A stretch of 7,497 nucleotides of DNA from JAGLHV01 sp023132075 [NCBI: bacterium] (lineage in GTDB: Bacteria; CBDUZB01; JAGLHV01): positions 1-7,497 of the forward strand of contig JAGLYT010000074.1 in NCBI GenBank assembly GCA_023132075.1. Direction: 5' to 3'. The notes under the pieces are model-generated. The model had not been told where the DNA came from. It saw only the letters and a program-made list of their open reading frames with translations, and searched no databases. Of the stretch, positions 1-6,661 are shown piece after piece. Position 1 is the stretch's first letter, and each line of letters starts with the position of its first letter. The position numbers were made by a program, and so were the translations under genes.

Positions 1-1
1 G

Positions 2-104
2 ACAGAAACTACAGTTATGAGTTATTAGTTACGAGTTATAAGTTAACTACAAAAAACAAAGATAAAGACAGGTACAGAAACTACAGTTATTAATTATAAG
101 TTAA
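2..104. repeat. Degenerate 7-nt tandem repeats with a duplicated 17-mer
   Basis: Five consecutive 7-nt units of the form N-AGTTA-N run from 12 to 46 (cAGTTAT, gAGTTAT, tAGTTAC, gAGTTAT, aAGTTAA). A second, shorter and more decayed run covers 84-104 (cAGTTAT, tAATTAT, aAGTTAA). Both runs are preceded by the same sequence: the 17-mer ACAGAAACTACAGTTAT occurs at 2-18 and again at 74-90, exactly 72 nt apart. The segment up to 156 is otherwise A+T-rich and non-coding. It resembles the short degenerate repeats seen between genes in many large or uncultured bacterial genomes. No function is shown. No convincing promoter for the gene at 157 could be picked out. Confidence 0.7.
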
Positions 105-156
105 AAAAAATTTTATTAAAAACTCTGGACATTACCTTTAAAAAAAGGAGAGGGGG

Positions 157-534
157 ATGAAGATGGCTAAACGCATATTAGTGATAGAAGATGAGCCGGA
201 TGTTTTAAAAATGACTGTTTTCAGGTTAAAGAAAACGGGGCATGAGATTTTAGTAGCTGTAGATGGCGCAGAAGGTTTGGAAATGGCAGAGAAAGAAAAA
301 CCGGATTTAATCTTTCTTGATTTAAATTTACCGGTATTAGATGGAGGTGAGGTTTGCCGCAGGATTAAAGCTAATGAGTCGTTAAAAAAGATACATGTGA
401 TTATATTGAGTGCAAGTTCGGATGGGATGAAGCAGAAAGCAAAAGAGATCGGAGCTGATGATTATATAATAAAACCTTATGAAGTTAGTGATTTGATAGA
501 AAAGGTGGAAAAAAATTTGGGGAAGGCTGAATAA
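157..534 (+). CDS. Stand-alone receiver-domain response regulator (CheY-like)
   Basis: This 125-aa protein is one complete phosphoacceptor receiver domain and nothing else, so it probably signals by protein-protein contact rather than by binding DNA. The expected residues are all visible. The acidic metal-binding pair is E11-D12 in LVIEDEP. The phosphorylated aspartate is D55 in FLDLNLP. The switch serine is S85 in IILSAS. The aromatic switch is Y103, and the conserved lysine is K106 in IIKPY. An output domain is absent; the C-terminus stops after the last helix. ATG 157 is preferred because AAGGAG ends 6 nt upstream; ATG 163 would also fit but sits further from that site. No histidine kinase or other partner is in the window. 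The prepilin-like gene downstream is separated by more than 200 nt, so a link to pilus control is only possible, not shown. Family assignment is secure; the pathway is unknown. Confidence 0.95.
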   Translation: MKMAKRILVIEDEPDVLKMTVFRLKKTGHEILVAVDGAEGLEMAEKEKPDLIFLDLNLPVLDGGEVCRRIKANESLKKIHVIILSASSDGMKQKAKEIGADDYIIKPYEVSDLIEKVEKNLGKAE

Positions 535-599
535 AATAAAAGACAGTTAAAAGACAAAGAATAAAGACTGCAAATGGCAAAAGAGGAAAGACAATTTTT

Positions 600-618
600 C
601 CCCCTTTGAAAAAGGGGG
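600..618. repeat. REP-like palindrome with G-rich tail
   Basis: CCCCCTTT (600-607) and AAAGGGGG (611-618) form a perfect 8-bp stem around a GAA loop. The run TTGGGGGGATTT follows at 619-630. This layout matches a palindromic intergenic repeat I recall from many unrelated bacterial genomes, often linked to REP-associated tyrosine transposases, but no such transposase is here. It lies 65 nt after the receiver gene. It could act as a transcription end, but the T-run expected after an intrinsic terminator is missing, so I call it a repeat rather than a terminator. Confidence 0.6.
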
Positions 619-692
619 TTGGGGGGATTTATGACAATGTATGGCATGAACGAAGTGAGTATATGACTATTTGTGACAGAGTATTTATGAGT

Positions 693-716
693 CGGGAACC
701 CGGGAATTCGGAAACA
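693..716. repeat. Three 8-nt direct repeats
   Basis: CGGGAAC, CGGGAAT and CGGAAAC start at 693, 701 and 709, a strict 8-nt period. They lie 52-75 nt upstream of the preferred start of the prepilin-like gene and are clearly more G+C-rich than the surrounding spacer. They could be a binding site or a decayed simple repeat; the sequence alone does not decide. Confidence 0.4.
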
Positions 717-755
717 TATTAAATGAATATTTTTGATATTAATTATTTTAAAAAT

Positions 756-760
756 GGAGG
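756..760 (+). promoter_or_regulatory. Ribosome binding site deciding the prepilin start
   Basis: GGAGG lies 7 nt upstream of ATG 768, an ideal spacing. The in-frame ATG at 762 would be 1 nt from it. The ATG at 723 has no such site and would put 15 polar residues ahead of a short prepilin leader. The site therefore supports 768 as the true start. Confidence 0.75.
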
Positions 761-767
761 AATGCTC

Positions 768-1703
768 ATGAATAAAAAAGCTTTTATTTTAATTGAGGTT
801 ATGTTGGTGGCAGCAATTGGCGGTATATTGACTACTGCGGTTGTTCCTAAATTTTTTAACGCTCATAAAAAAGCACAGGAAAATGTTTGTTTAGCCAACA
901 GACGCCTTATTGAACGGACGGAAGATTTATACTTTGCCCAGGAGGGCAAACATTCAGCAAGTGTACGGGAATTGGTTGATACCGGATACCTGGATGGTTT
1001 ACCTCGATGTCCCTGTGGAGGAGAGTACCTCTGGGTTCCTTATCCGGAAGATAGTCCGCAATATAATGTGCTTGTTTGTTCTATGCATGGGGCAGATAAA
1101 CCTTTTGAAGAAGAGATTACGACTAAAAAAAAGGGGATGCCTTCCGGAGAAAGAGAGAATGGGCAAGCAGACACTGTTGAAGTGATCTTAAGTCAAAATG
1201 ATTTTAGCCGGAATATGGGTGACTGGCAAGCGCTATTTTCGGAACAGGATATGGAAGTAAAAAAAGGACATTTAAAAGGGTCTAATTATGCAGAAAGCAC
1301 TTTGGGTAGTGAGGATTGGAGTAATTATACCTTCACTGTGTCAGCGAAAATAATTAAATCGGGAAAGGAAGATGGGGATGTAGCCCAGATTAAATTTAGG
1401 GCTAATAATTTTCCGGAAAATTTCTATGCGCTGATGTTGAAAAAAAGTGGAACACTGGAATTAAGTAAAATGCAGGAGGGTGAATGGCATTCCTGTTTAG
1501 CTCATTCTTTTGACGCCGGAAATATTAAGAAATGGAATGACTTTAAAATAGAAGCAGAAGGAGCTAAGTTGAAGATTTCGGTCAATGAACAGTTAAAAAT
1601 AGTTTATACTGACCCTGAGCCTATTTTAAACGGGGGAGTTGGTTTGCGTGCATCTTCGGGTATTGTTCAATGGGATAATTCAGAAGTAGCCATTAAGAGA
1701 TAA
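768..1703 (+). CDS. Prepilin-like protein fused to a DUF1080/ConA-like domain
   Basis: This 311-aa protein starts with a class III (type IV prepilin-like) signal. A short basic leader MNKKA is followed by FILIEVMLVAAIGGIL. Prepilin peptidase would cut between A5 and F6, leaving the conserved glutamate as E5 of the mature chain (E10 here). Alanine replaces the usual glycine before the cut. Residues 6-28 are the hydrophobic assembly helix. Residues 30-110 form a pseudopilin-like head with C81, C83 and C104 in RCPCGGEY ... CSMHG, a possible metal or disulfide site. After a charged linker (about 115-138), residues 142-311 resemble a DUF1080/LamG-type beta sandwich, with DFSRNMGDWQ at the start, WNDFKIEAEG near 256-265 and GGVGLRASSG near 289-298. 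The likely role is a minor pilin or pseudopilin presenting a ligand-binding domain at the cell surface. No other pilus gene is in the window. The pilin call is strong; the C-terminal call is moderate. Confidence 0.85.
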   Translation: MNKKAFILIEVMLVAAIGGILTTAVVPKFFNAHKKAQENVCLANRRLIERTEDLYFAQEGKHSASVRELVDTGYLDGLPRCPCGGEYLWVPYPEDSPQYNVLVCSMHGADKPFEEEITTKKKGMPSGERENGQADTVEVILSQNDFSRNMGDWQALFSEQDMEVKKGHLKGSNYAESTLGSEDWSNYTFTVSAKIIKSGKEDGDVAQIKFRANNFPENFYALMLKKSGTLELSKMQEGEWHSCLAHSFDAGNIKKWNDFKIEAEGAKLKISVNEQLKIVYTDPEPILNGGVGLRASSGIVQWDNSEVAIKR

Positions 1704-2148
1704 GAGTGCCCTACATCTAAGGAAACAAGTGCTGTTTTTATTAATTTAATCCGGAATTATTATGATGAAAAGGAAAGTATCCCGGAAGTTAGGGTGAGGA
1801 TGAATATACGGATATGAGATTAAATCCTGTTGTTCGGTTTAATTATAACATATAAACCTTATAGAAAAGTTCTTAGACTAAGGATGAATGAAGATGTTTT
1901 ATCTGCAGGATTTATTAAGTGAAAAGAAGTAATTTTCCGCTAAACTTATTAAGTAAAAAATCGAATTAGTTTTTCTGCAGCAAAAATTAAATATTAATAT
2001 TGAAATTTTTTTTGGAATCTGGTAGGATAAAAATCGTGATTGTAATGGTTTATGTGCGGACTTTAAAAAAAGGAATGTTTTTGTTTTTATAGACATATAA
2101 ATTGGTTTTTATATTTTTAAAAAGTTATTTAAAAAAGGAAGGGAAACT
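1704..2148. other. 445-nt A+T-rich spacer without a convincing gene
   Basis: I find no credible coding region, tRNA or recognisable riboswitch here. Only very short open frames with poor composition occur on either strand. The 9-mer TTATTAAGT appears twice, at 1912-1920 and 1946-1954. CTGCAG occurs twice near them. A weak promoter-like pair, TTGTTC at 1830-1835 and TATAAA at 1851-1856, has a 15-nt spacer, which is shorter than usual. The gap ends in A/T tracts just before the ribosome site of the gene at 2149. Because a four-gene same-strand cluster begins right after it, this is the most likely place for that cluster's promoter and any control element. Confidence 0.5.
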
Positions 2149-2775
2149 ATGGATACTAAGGATAAAAAGGTTAATAAAAAAATTGAAAATTTTAAAGATT
2201 TTCACCGGCTTATACCTGAATTTGTAAAAGAGATTAATAAAAATAAACAATTAGCTATTCGTGCGGCAGTTAATCCTTTACTGGCTTTTGAGGAATTGGG
2301 ATATAATTTACCGCCTGAAGTTCAAAAAAAAGTGGGAAGATTTATTCGTTTTCGTCCTAAAGATCGCAAGCGTTTGGCAGAATTAGAGACGGAGATTTAT
2401 AAAACAGCAGGATGCACTTTTGATCTTGATTCTCCTCAGGAAGTGGAAACGGTTTTATTTAAAACTTTAAAGATGCGCAAACCTAAGGGGATGGAAGAAA
2501 TGGTTAATTTAAATGTAATTCAAAAAGGGATGGCAATAGCAAAGAAGAAGAAAAAGAAAAAAGTAGAAAAAGTGGATCCTTTGGAAGGATTAAAAGAAAA
2601 ACATGCTGTCATTGCTCCCTTATTGTCTTATCGTAAAATCCAGGCAGGCAGCTCTGGTTTTGCTCCCCGGTCTCTTTATGAAGAACTCAAGGCAGGGAAA
2701 AAGAAATTTCCTATAAGTAAAATGAGCGTACGTTTTCCCGAACAGCACAAGCATGAGGAGGTAGAAGATGCCTAA
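2149..2775 (+). CDS. Stand-alone protein resembling the DNA polymerase I thumb region
   Basis: This is a 208-aa basic protein. Residues 79-95, LETEIYKTAGCTFDLDS, match the Taq DNA polymerase I stretch LEAEVFRLAGHPFNLNS (from memory) at 8 of 17 positions. The continuation SPQEVETVLFKTL resembles the family pattern S-x-x-Q-L-x-x-V-L-F. Residues 145-164, LEGLKEKHAVIAPLLSYRKI, match Taq LEALREAHPIVEKILQYREL at 8 of 20, in the same order. A looser match ends at F196. Between the two blocks lie 49 residues against about 32 in Taq, including seven lysines (132-138). The thumb/palm DNA-contact segment TKLKST is not conserved, and the chain ends before palm motif A, so no polymerase activity is possible. 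Residues 42-62 (NPLLAFEELGYNLPPEV) may extend the match. AAGGAAGG at 2135-2142 is the ribosome site. Its 3' end overlaps the next gene by 8 nt. Role unknown: a DNA-binding or scaffold relic is inference, and coincidental helical similarity remains possible. Confidence 0.8.
   Translation: MDTKDKKVNKKIENFKDFHRLIPEFVKEINKNKQLAIRAAVNPLLAFEELGYNLPPEVQKKVGRFIRFRPKDRKRLAELETEIYKTAGCTFDLDSPQEVETVLFKTLKMRKPKGMEEMVNLNVIQKGMAIAKKKKKKKVEKVDPLEGLKEKHAVIAPLLSYRKIQAGSSGFAPRSLYEELKAGKKKFPISKMSVRFPEQHKHEEVEDA
2756..2761 (+). promoter_or_regulatory. Ribosome binding site inside the upstream gene
   Basis: AGGAGG lies 6 nt before ATG 2768, within the last codons of the thumb-like gene. The stop TAA of that gene (2773-2775) falls after the new start. 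This 8-nt overlap with a strong site points to translational coupling of the two products. Confidence 0.8.
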
Positions 2776-5700
2776 TACCCGTGGTTTTGAAGTAGTAGCA
2801 GAGGTCATAGTATTAGTTTTAAATGAAATTCTTAAAGCAGCCTGGGATAACGGAGGAACCGGTGAGGCGGGGTCTATTCCCCATGAAGTTGTTATAGAGG
2901 AAGGGTTAATGTTTGGAACTTACCAGGTAACCAGTGGTCAGGTTAGTATTCCCCAGGAGGGTCTTAGTCTGGATATGGCACCGGCTGATAATGGAGTAAC
3001 CGTAAGATTAGCAACAGGGATTCAGGTAGATCTGGACCAAGAAACTATACCGGTAGATTCTTTATCTCAATTTAATATGACCGCGGATATTGATATAACC
3101 GCTCCTTTTGGAATTATTCCGGAAACAGAATTTAATGTTGGGGTTATTTTTGAGGGGTTGCCCCGGGATAAGGTAGTTGTTGCCCTTACCAGCGGAGATC
3201 CTATTGAACCGATTTCAGATACCCTTATTGCCGAGTATATACATAACCTTTATGAACAGAACGGAGATACTTTTCCGCATACTATTACCCTTGAGGATCA
3301 GAGCTGGAATGCTTTTACTTTCGATGCCTTTATTGAACTTTTTGATGATCTTTCTGATCCGGCACGGCAGATTACTGTACAGCGTCCCGACCCAAATCAT
3401 GTTGCCATATCCATACCTGTTCATTTAAGGTTAAGTGATGTAAATTGTTCTTATACTACTGTTCTTTCCCCTATGGGAGTAACCGCCAGAATAATTATTA
3501 CTGCTCCTTATGAGCAGACTTCAGGAAGAATTACCGCTACTTTAAGTGCAGCAGTGGTTACAGTAGAGGATTTAGCTCCTGCTTCAGGAACTGAAGGAAC
3601 TAATTATAATTTAAATAAAATAGGAGCAGCCGCTTTAGGAATAGACCTTGATGTTTTATTTATAACTCAGATTACTCTTCAGGGAACAGCGCTGGTTCAG
3701 GGGATGGGAGATGATGACGGAGAAATAAAAATTGACTATCCTACAGTAACCCAAATAGAACAATTTATCGGTGACCAGGTGCATCAGGAATTGCTCAATC
3801 GTCGTTACATGGGGGCCTGGACACCGGAAACCCCGGAAGATTCCCCGGTAGAAATCAGAGAGGTTCGTCCCAAGGCTTTAGCCGATGCTTTGGCTATAGG
3901 GATTAATCCGGGAACGGGTGCTGATGAGAATCTTTTGATTAATTTCGTTCCCTCTGACCAGTCCTTTGCTATTGCCCTGGATGCGGATTTTGTCAACCAG
4001 ACAATTGACGAGATTATTGCTGCTCCTGAACCCGATGGTTTCGGAGGGGTTCCCCAGGATTTCAATAATATAGAAGGACATGATGCAAGATTGAAATCGC
4101 TTGATCATGAATTAAAATCTGATGTTATTCATTTCTGGGGGGATGTAACGGTTTATGATGTTTTTTGCAAAGCCGATGCAGATTGCAGTTTTTGGGCAGA
4201 CATAAAGCTTAGATGGAATCCTCCGGACAGCTCCGGCGGTCAAAATCTGGAACCATACCTTCATGATGATGATGTAGATTTGCCCTGGTGGGCATGGCTT
4301 ATTGCCGTATTGGGTTTTATTTTTGGTCTGATTGTCGGAATTATTATGGTAGTAGTTACTGTGGTAGTTGAACGTGTTGCTGAACGTGTTGGTGGAGCAG
4401 TGATGGAAGATGAGGTGGCCGATGAATTACAGGTATTAGGAGCATGGCCTCAGGAATTACAGGGAATTGGGACAGTTATCTCTACCTTTCAGGAAGCAGT
4501 AGGTATTGATTCTAACGGCCTTTTATTTTCAGGTTCAATAATGATAGTTACTCCTTACAGTCTTACTTTAACCGATTCGGCTTGTGCCGGTGGCCCTTAT
4601 TCGTGTTTTGCAGGGGGGCTTCCTGTTGATTTTTTTGCCGGTCCCGGCAATCCAAAAATCGATTATCACTGGAATTTTGGAGCAGGAATTACTTCTCTGG
4701 GACACCTTGCGAGCCGTAAATACGACGATAATGGTTTATATCGTGTTCGTTTAACCTCTACGGTTAACGAACCCGGGGGGGCAATTACTCATAATTCTGT
4801 TTTGGTTCGTGCGGAAAATGTACCGCCGTTAGTCGATGCCGGAGAGGATAAAGTGGTCAATGAAGGGGAAGAGATTTTATTCTCCGGTAAGTTTACCGAT
4901 CAGGAATGGCCGGATACTCATGAAGCTATCTGGGATTTTGGAGATGATTCACTTCCTGTAGAGGGAGTGATTACCGAAACCAATAATCCGCCTCAGGCAG
5001 AGGGTGTTGTTACCGGCAGTCATGCCTATTGTGACCAGGGAGAATATACCGTAACCTTACGCATGCGCGATAATAACGGTGGGGTTAGAGAAGATACGCT
5101 TAAGGTTACTGTGCTTAACGTAGCACCGACAGTAGATGCCGGAGAGGATATGTTTGCTTATGCTTGTACGCCGATTACTCTGGTAGGGCGTTTTACCGAT
5201 CCGGGATGGTGTGACCAGCACATTGGTCACTGGAGTTTCGGTGATTGTACGCCTCCTCATCCGGCTGTTATCCGGGAGAAAAATGAACCGCCTATGGGTA
5301 CGGGCATTGTGGTTGCTACCCATACCTATAATCGTTGTGGGACCTATTGGGTAGAGTGTGTGGTTATTGATGACGATGGAGGAGTTGGTAGAGATGTTAT
5401 TACCGTGCGGGTAGTGGATGTTTTAAACCGTGATTTTGAGTCTGGTTTTCGTAACCTTAAGATGGGAACGGTAGCCAATCATTGGGAACCTTATCCGGAT
5501 AGTACATCTACACATACATTGGGAATGGTAGAAGCTGTGGATGTTAGTACAGCATTTTTTAATGCTGAAGAATTTGTTGTTCACGGTGGACAGCGTTCTC
5601 AAAAAATAGAAGGGGTGGGTAAATTTAGTGCCGGTATTTATCAACGGGTAGGAGCTAATCTTAATTGGGATTATCAGGTATCGGTCTGGTATCATATAGA

Positions 5701-6511
5701 TGAAAGAACAGGGGGTAAGTGCCGTTTGGGAATAGATCCTTTAGGGGGTACTGATCCTGCCTCAGCTGATGTAGAATGGGTTGAAAGAAATCAACGGCAT
5801 AATTGGGCACAATTAGTCTGGCGGGTGACAGCGAAAAAGCGGGCTATTACTATTTTTCTTGAAGTAGTCGGTGAAACACAAAACACGGCTGCTTATTTTG
5901 ACGATGTTGTTTTAAGTCCTTATCCCTGTCCGTTAAAAGAACCGGAAACAATAGAACAGCCTGAGCCGGAATTACGGGAGATATGTGTTGATTGGGCAGA
6001 GGAGAAAAAAGGCGGAGAAGTGGGTACTGTTTATGAAAAAAACGGTTTTGTTTTTAAGTCCGCGAATCAGGAAAAGTTACGCATTATAATCTGGGGTTCG
6101 CCGGAAGGTCAGGGTAAATTGGCTATTCCTCGGGAGGGAATGCAGGTTTTGTTGCCCTTTGTAGCTGATGCCGTTTTTGCCCATGTTGGACTTTATACCC
6201 AGCGTGCTATTGTCTTAAAGGCTCTGGATGCAGAAGGTAATACCGTAGGAGAGGTGGCTACGCCTGCTGCTCAGGGGGAAGCTTATACTCTGGAAGTAAA
6301 TACGGTAGGAACTGCATCTCTTTTCTTTTCCGGAGGAGGCGGTGAAGGTTTGTTGCTCAATCTGTGTATTTCCGAGGAAGCAGGAGGAGAAAAGCGTCCG
6401 CTCAAAAAAGCTGAAGATGTTAAGAAAGAATTGAGCCGGGTGGAAGGGAAAATAGATGCTAAACTAAAACGAAAAAAAATGAAGATTAAGAAGAAAAGTA
6501 AAAGAAAATAG
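2768..6511 (+). CDS. Large PKD/jelly-roll membrane-anchored protein, 1247 aa
   Basis: I do not recognise this protein as a whole. No N-terminal signal peptide is visible: residues 7-27 look like an amphipathic helix. Residues 1-480 alternate beta strands with helices. The segment near 7-30 (GFEVV ... VLNEILKAAWDNG) recurs in looser form near 399-420 (SFAIA ... FVNQTIDEIIAA), suggesting two TULIP/BPI-like halves; that call is weak. Residues 507-534 (WWAWLIAVLGFIFGL onward) form a clear membrane helix. Three PKD-like domains follow at about 596-684, 686-785 and 786-885, with core motifs YHWNFGAG, IWDFGDDS and HWSFGDCT. Residues 886-1052 look like a carbohydrate-binding jelly roll (NRDFESGF at the start, YFDDVVLSP at the end). 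Residues 1070-1202 are a beta domain opening with CVDW and closing with LLLNLCIS, shared with the next gene. The tail 1217-1247 is lysine-rich. The likely role is a surface or particle adhesin. It is coupled to the thumb-like gene by overlap and lies 39 nt from the next gene. Confidence 0.88.
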   Translation: MPNTRGFEVVAEVIVLVLNEILKAAWDNGGTGEAGSIPHEVVIEEGLMFGTYQVTSGQVSIPQEGLSLDMAPADNGVTVRLATGIQVDLDQETIPVDSLSQFNMTADIDITAPFGIIPETEFNVGVIFEGLPRDKVVVALTSGDPIEPISDTLIAEYIHNLYEQNGDTFPHTITLEDQSWNAFTFDAFIELFDDLSDPARQITVQRPDPNHVAISIPVHLRLSDVNCSYTTVLSPMGVTARIIITAPYEQTSGRITATLSAAVVTVEDLAPASGTEGTNYNLNKIGAAALGIDLDVLFITQITLQGTALVQGMGDDDGEIKIDYPTVTQIEQFIGDQVHQELLNRRYMGAWTPETPEDSPVEIREVRPKALADALAIGINPGTGADENLLINFVPSDQSFAIALDADFVNQTIDEIIAAPEPDGFGGVPQDFNNIEGHDARLKSLDHELKSDVIHFWGDVTVYDVFCKADADCSFWADIKLRWNPPDSSGGQNLEPYLHDDDVDLPWWAWLIAVLGFIFGLIVGIIMVVVTVVVERVAERVGGAVMEDEVADELQVLGAWPQELQGIGTVISTFQEAVGIDSNGLLFSGSIMIVTPYSLTLTDSACAGGPYSCFAGGLPVDFFAGPGNPKIDYHWNFGAGITSLGHLASRKYDDNGLYRVRLTSTVNEPGGAITHNSVLVRAENVPPLVDAGEDKVVNEGEEILFSGKFTDQEWPDTHEAIWDFGDDSLPVEGVITETNNPPQAEGVVTGSHAYCDQGEYTVTLRMRDNNGGVREDTLKVTVLNVAPTVDAGEDMFAYACTPITLVGRFTDPGWCDQHIGHWSFGDCTPPHPAVIREKNEPPMGTGIVVATHTYNRCGTYWVECVVIDDDGGVGRDVITVRVVDVLNRDFESGFRNLKMGTVANHWEPYPDSTSTHTLGMVEAVDVSTAFFNAEEFVVHGGQRSQKIEGVGKFSAGIYQRVGANLNWDYQVSVWYHIDERTGGKCRLGIDPLGGTDPASADVEWVERNQRHNWAQLVWRVTAKKRAITIFLEVVGETQNTAAYFDDVVLSPYPCPLKEPETIEQPEPELREICVDWAEEKKGGEVGTVYEKNGFVFKSANQEKLRIIIWGSPEGQGKLAIPREGMQVLLPFVADAVFAHVGLYTQRAIVLKALDAEGNTVGEVATPAAQGEAYTLEVNTVGTASLFFSGGGGEGLLLNLCISEEAGGEKRPLKKAEDVKKELSRVEGKIDAKLKRKKMKIKKKSKRK
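4823..5422 (+). repeat. In-frame tandem duplication of a 100-residue PKD unit
   Basis: Residues 686-785 and 786-885 of the large protein are two copies of one 100-residue unit with an exact 300-nt period. Both open with PP/AP-x-VDAGED, carry FTD-x-x-W, WDFGDD or WSFGDC, a roughly 26-residue insert with NNPP or NEPP, and end in TVLNV or RVVDV. At DNA level GATGCCGGAGAGGATA is identical at 4835-4850 and 5135-5150. The rest has diverged strongly, so the duplication is old. The second copy gained cysteines: C800, C815, C827, C857 and C864, against only C755 in the first. Confidence 0.85.
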
Positions 6512-6531
6512 GTTTAAAGAAATAAAATTTA

Positions 6532-6661
6532 TTATTGAAAAGGAGAAATTATGCCTGAAGAAAGAATAGTTAAAATTACAGCCTGGCCCAAAGAACCGGC
6601 AAAACTGGAACATCGTTTTAATAGCGAAAAACCCTGTCCTGTTTCTATTTCTTTTGAAAAA
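6532..6661 (+). repeat. Direct repeat, first copy (second copy at 7368-7497)
   Basis: The 130 nt here match 7368-7497 with five mismatches: one in the leader and four in the coding part. The repeat includes the ribosome site AAAAGGAGAAATT and the first 37 codons of the gene. It continues past the window edge, so the full repeat length is unknown. The offset is 836 nt, about one gene plus spacer, which marks a recent tandem gene duplication or homogenisation between copies. Confidence 0.95.

Noticed and set aside
600-630. Intrinsic terminator after the receiver gene
   Set aside because: The hairpin is followed by G-rich sequence rather than a T-run, so it fits a REP-like repeat better.
699-709. 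CCCGGG next to GAATTC, like SmaI and EcoRI sites in a cloning linker
   Set aside because: The surroundings do not match a polylinker I know, and the bases are explained by the 8-nt direct repeat at 693-716. Vector contamination is unlikely.
640-767. c-di-GMP riboswitch ahead of the prepilin-like gene
   Set aside because: I looked for it because such riboswitches often precede pilus genes, but the conserved GEMM elements are not present.
910-1185. Open frame of 91 codons on the + strand
   Set aside because: It lies wholly inside the prepilin-like gene in another frame, has no ribosome site, and its translation has no recognisable pattern.
1899-2096. Open frame of 65 codons on the - strand in the A+T-rich spacer
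   Set aside because: The translation is a low-complexity Phe/Leu/Ser/Lys mix typical of A+T-rich non-coding DNA, and I see no convincing ribosome site on that strand.
3805-4108. Two overlapping - strand open frames inside the large gene
   Set aside because: They are shadows of the 1247-aa reading frame, which has strong domain evidence; they lack ribosome sites and plausible composition.
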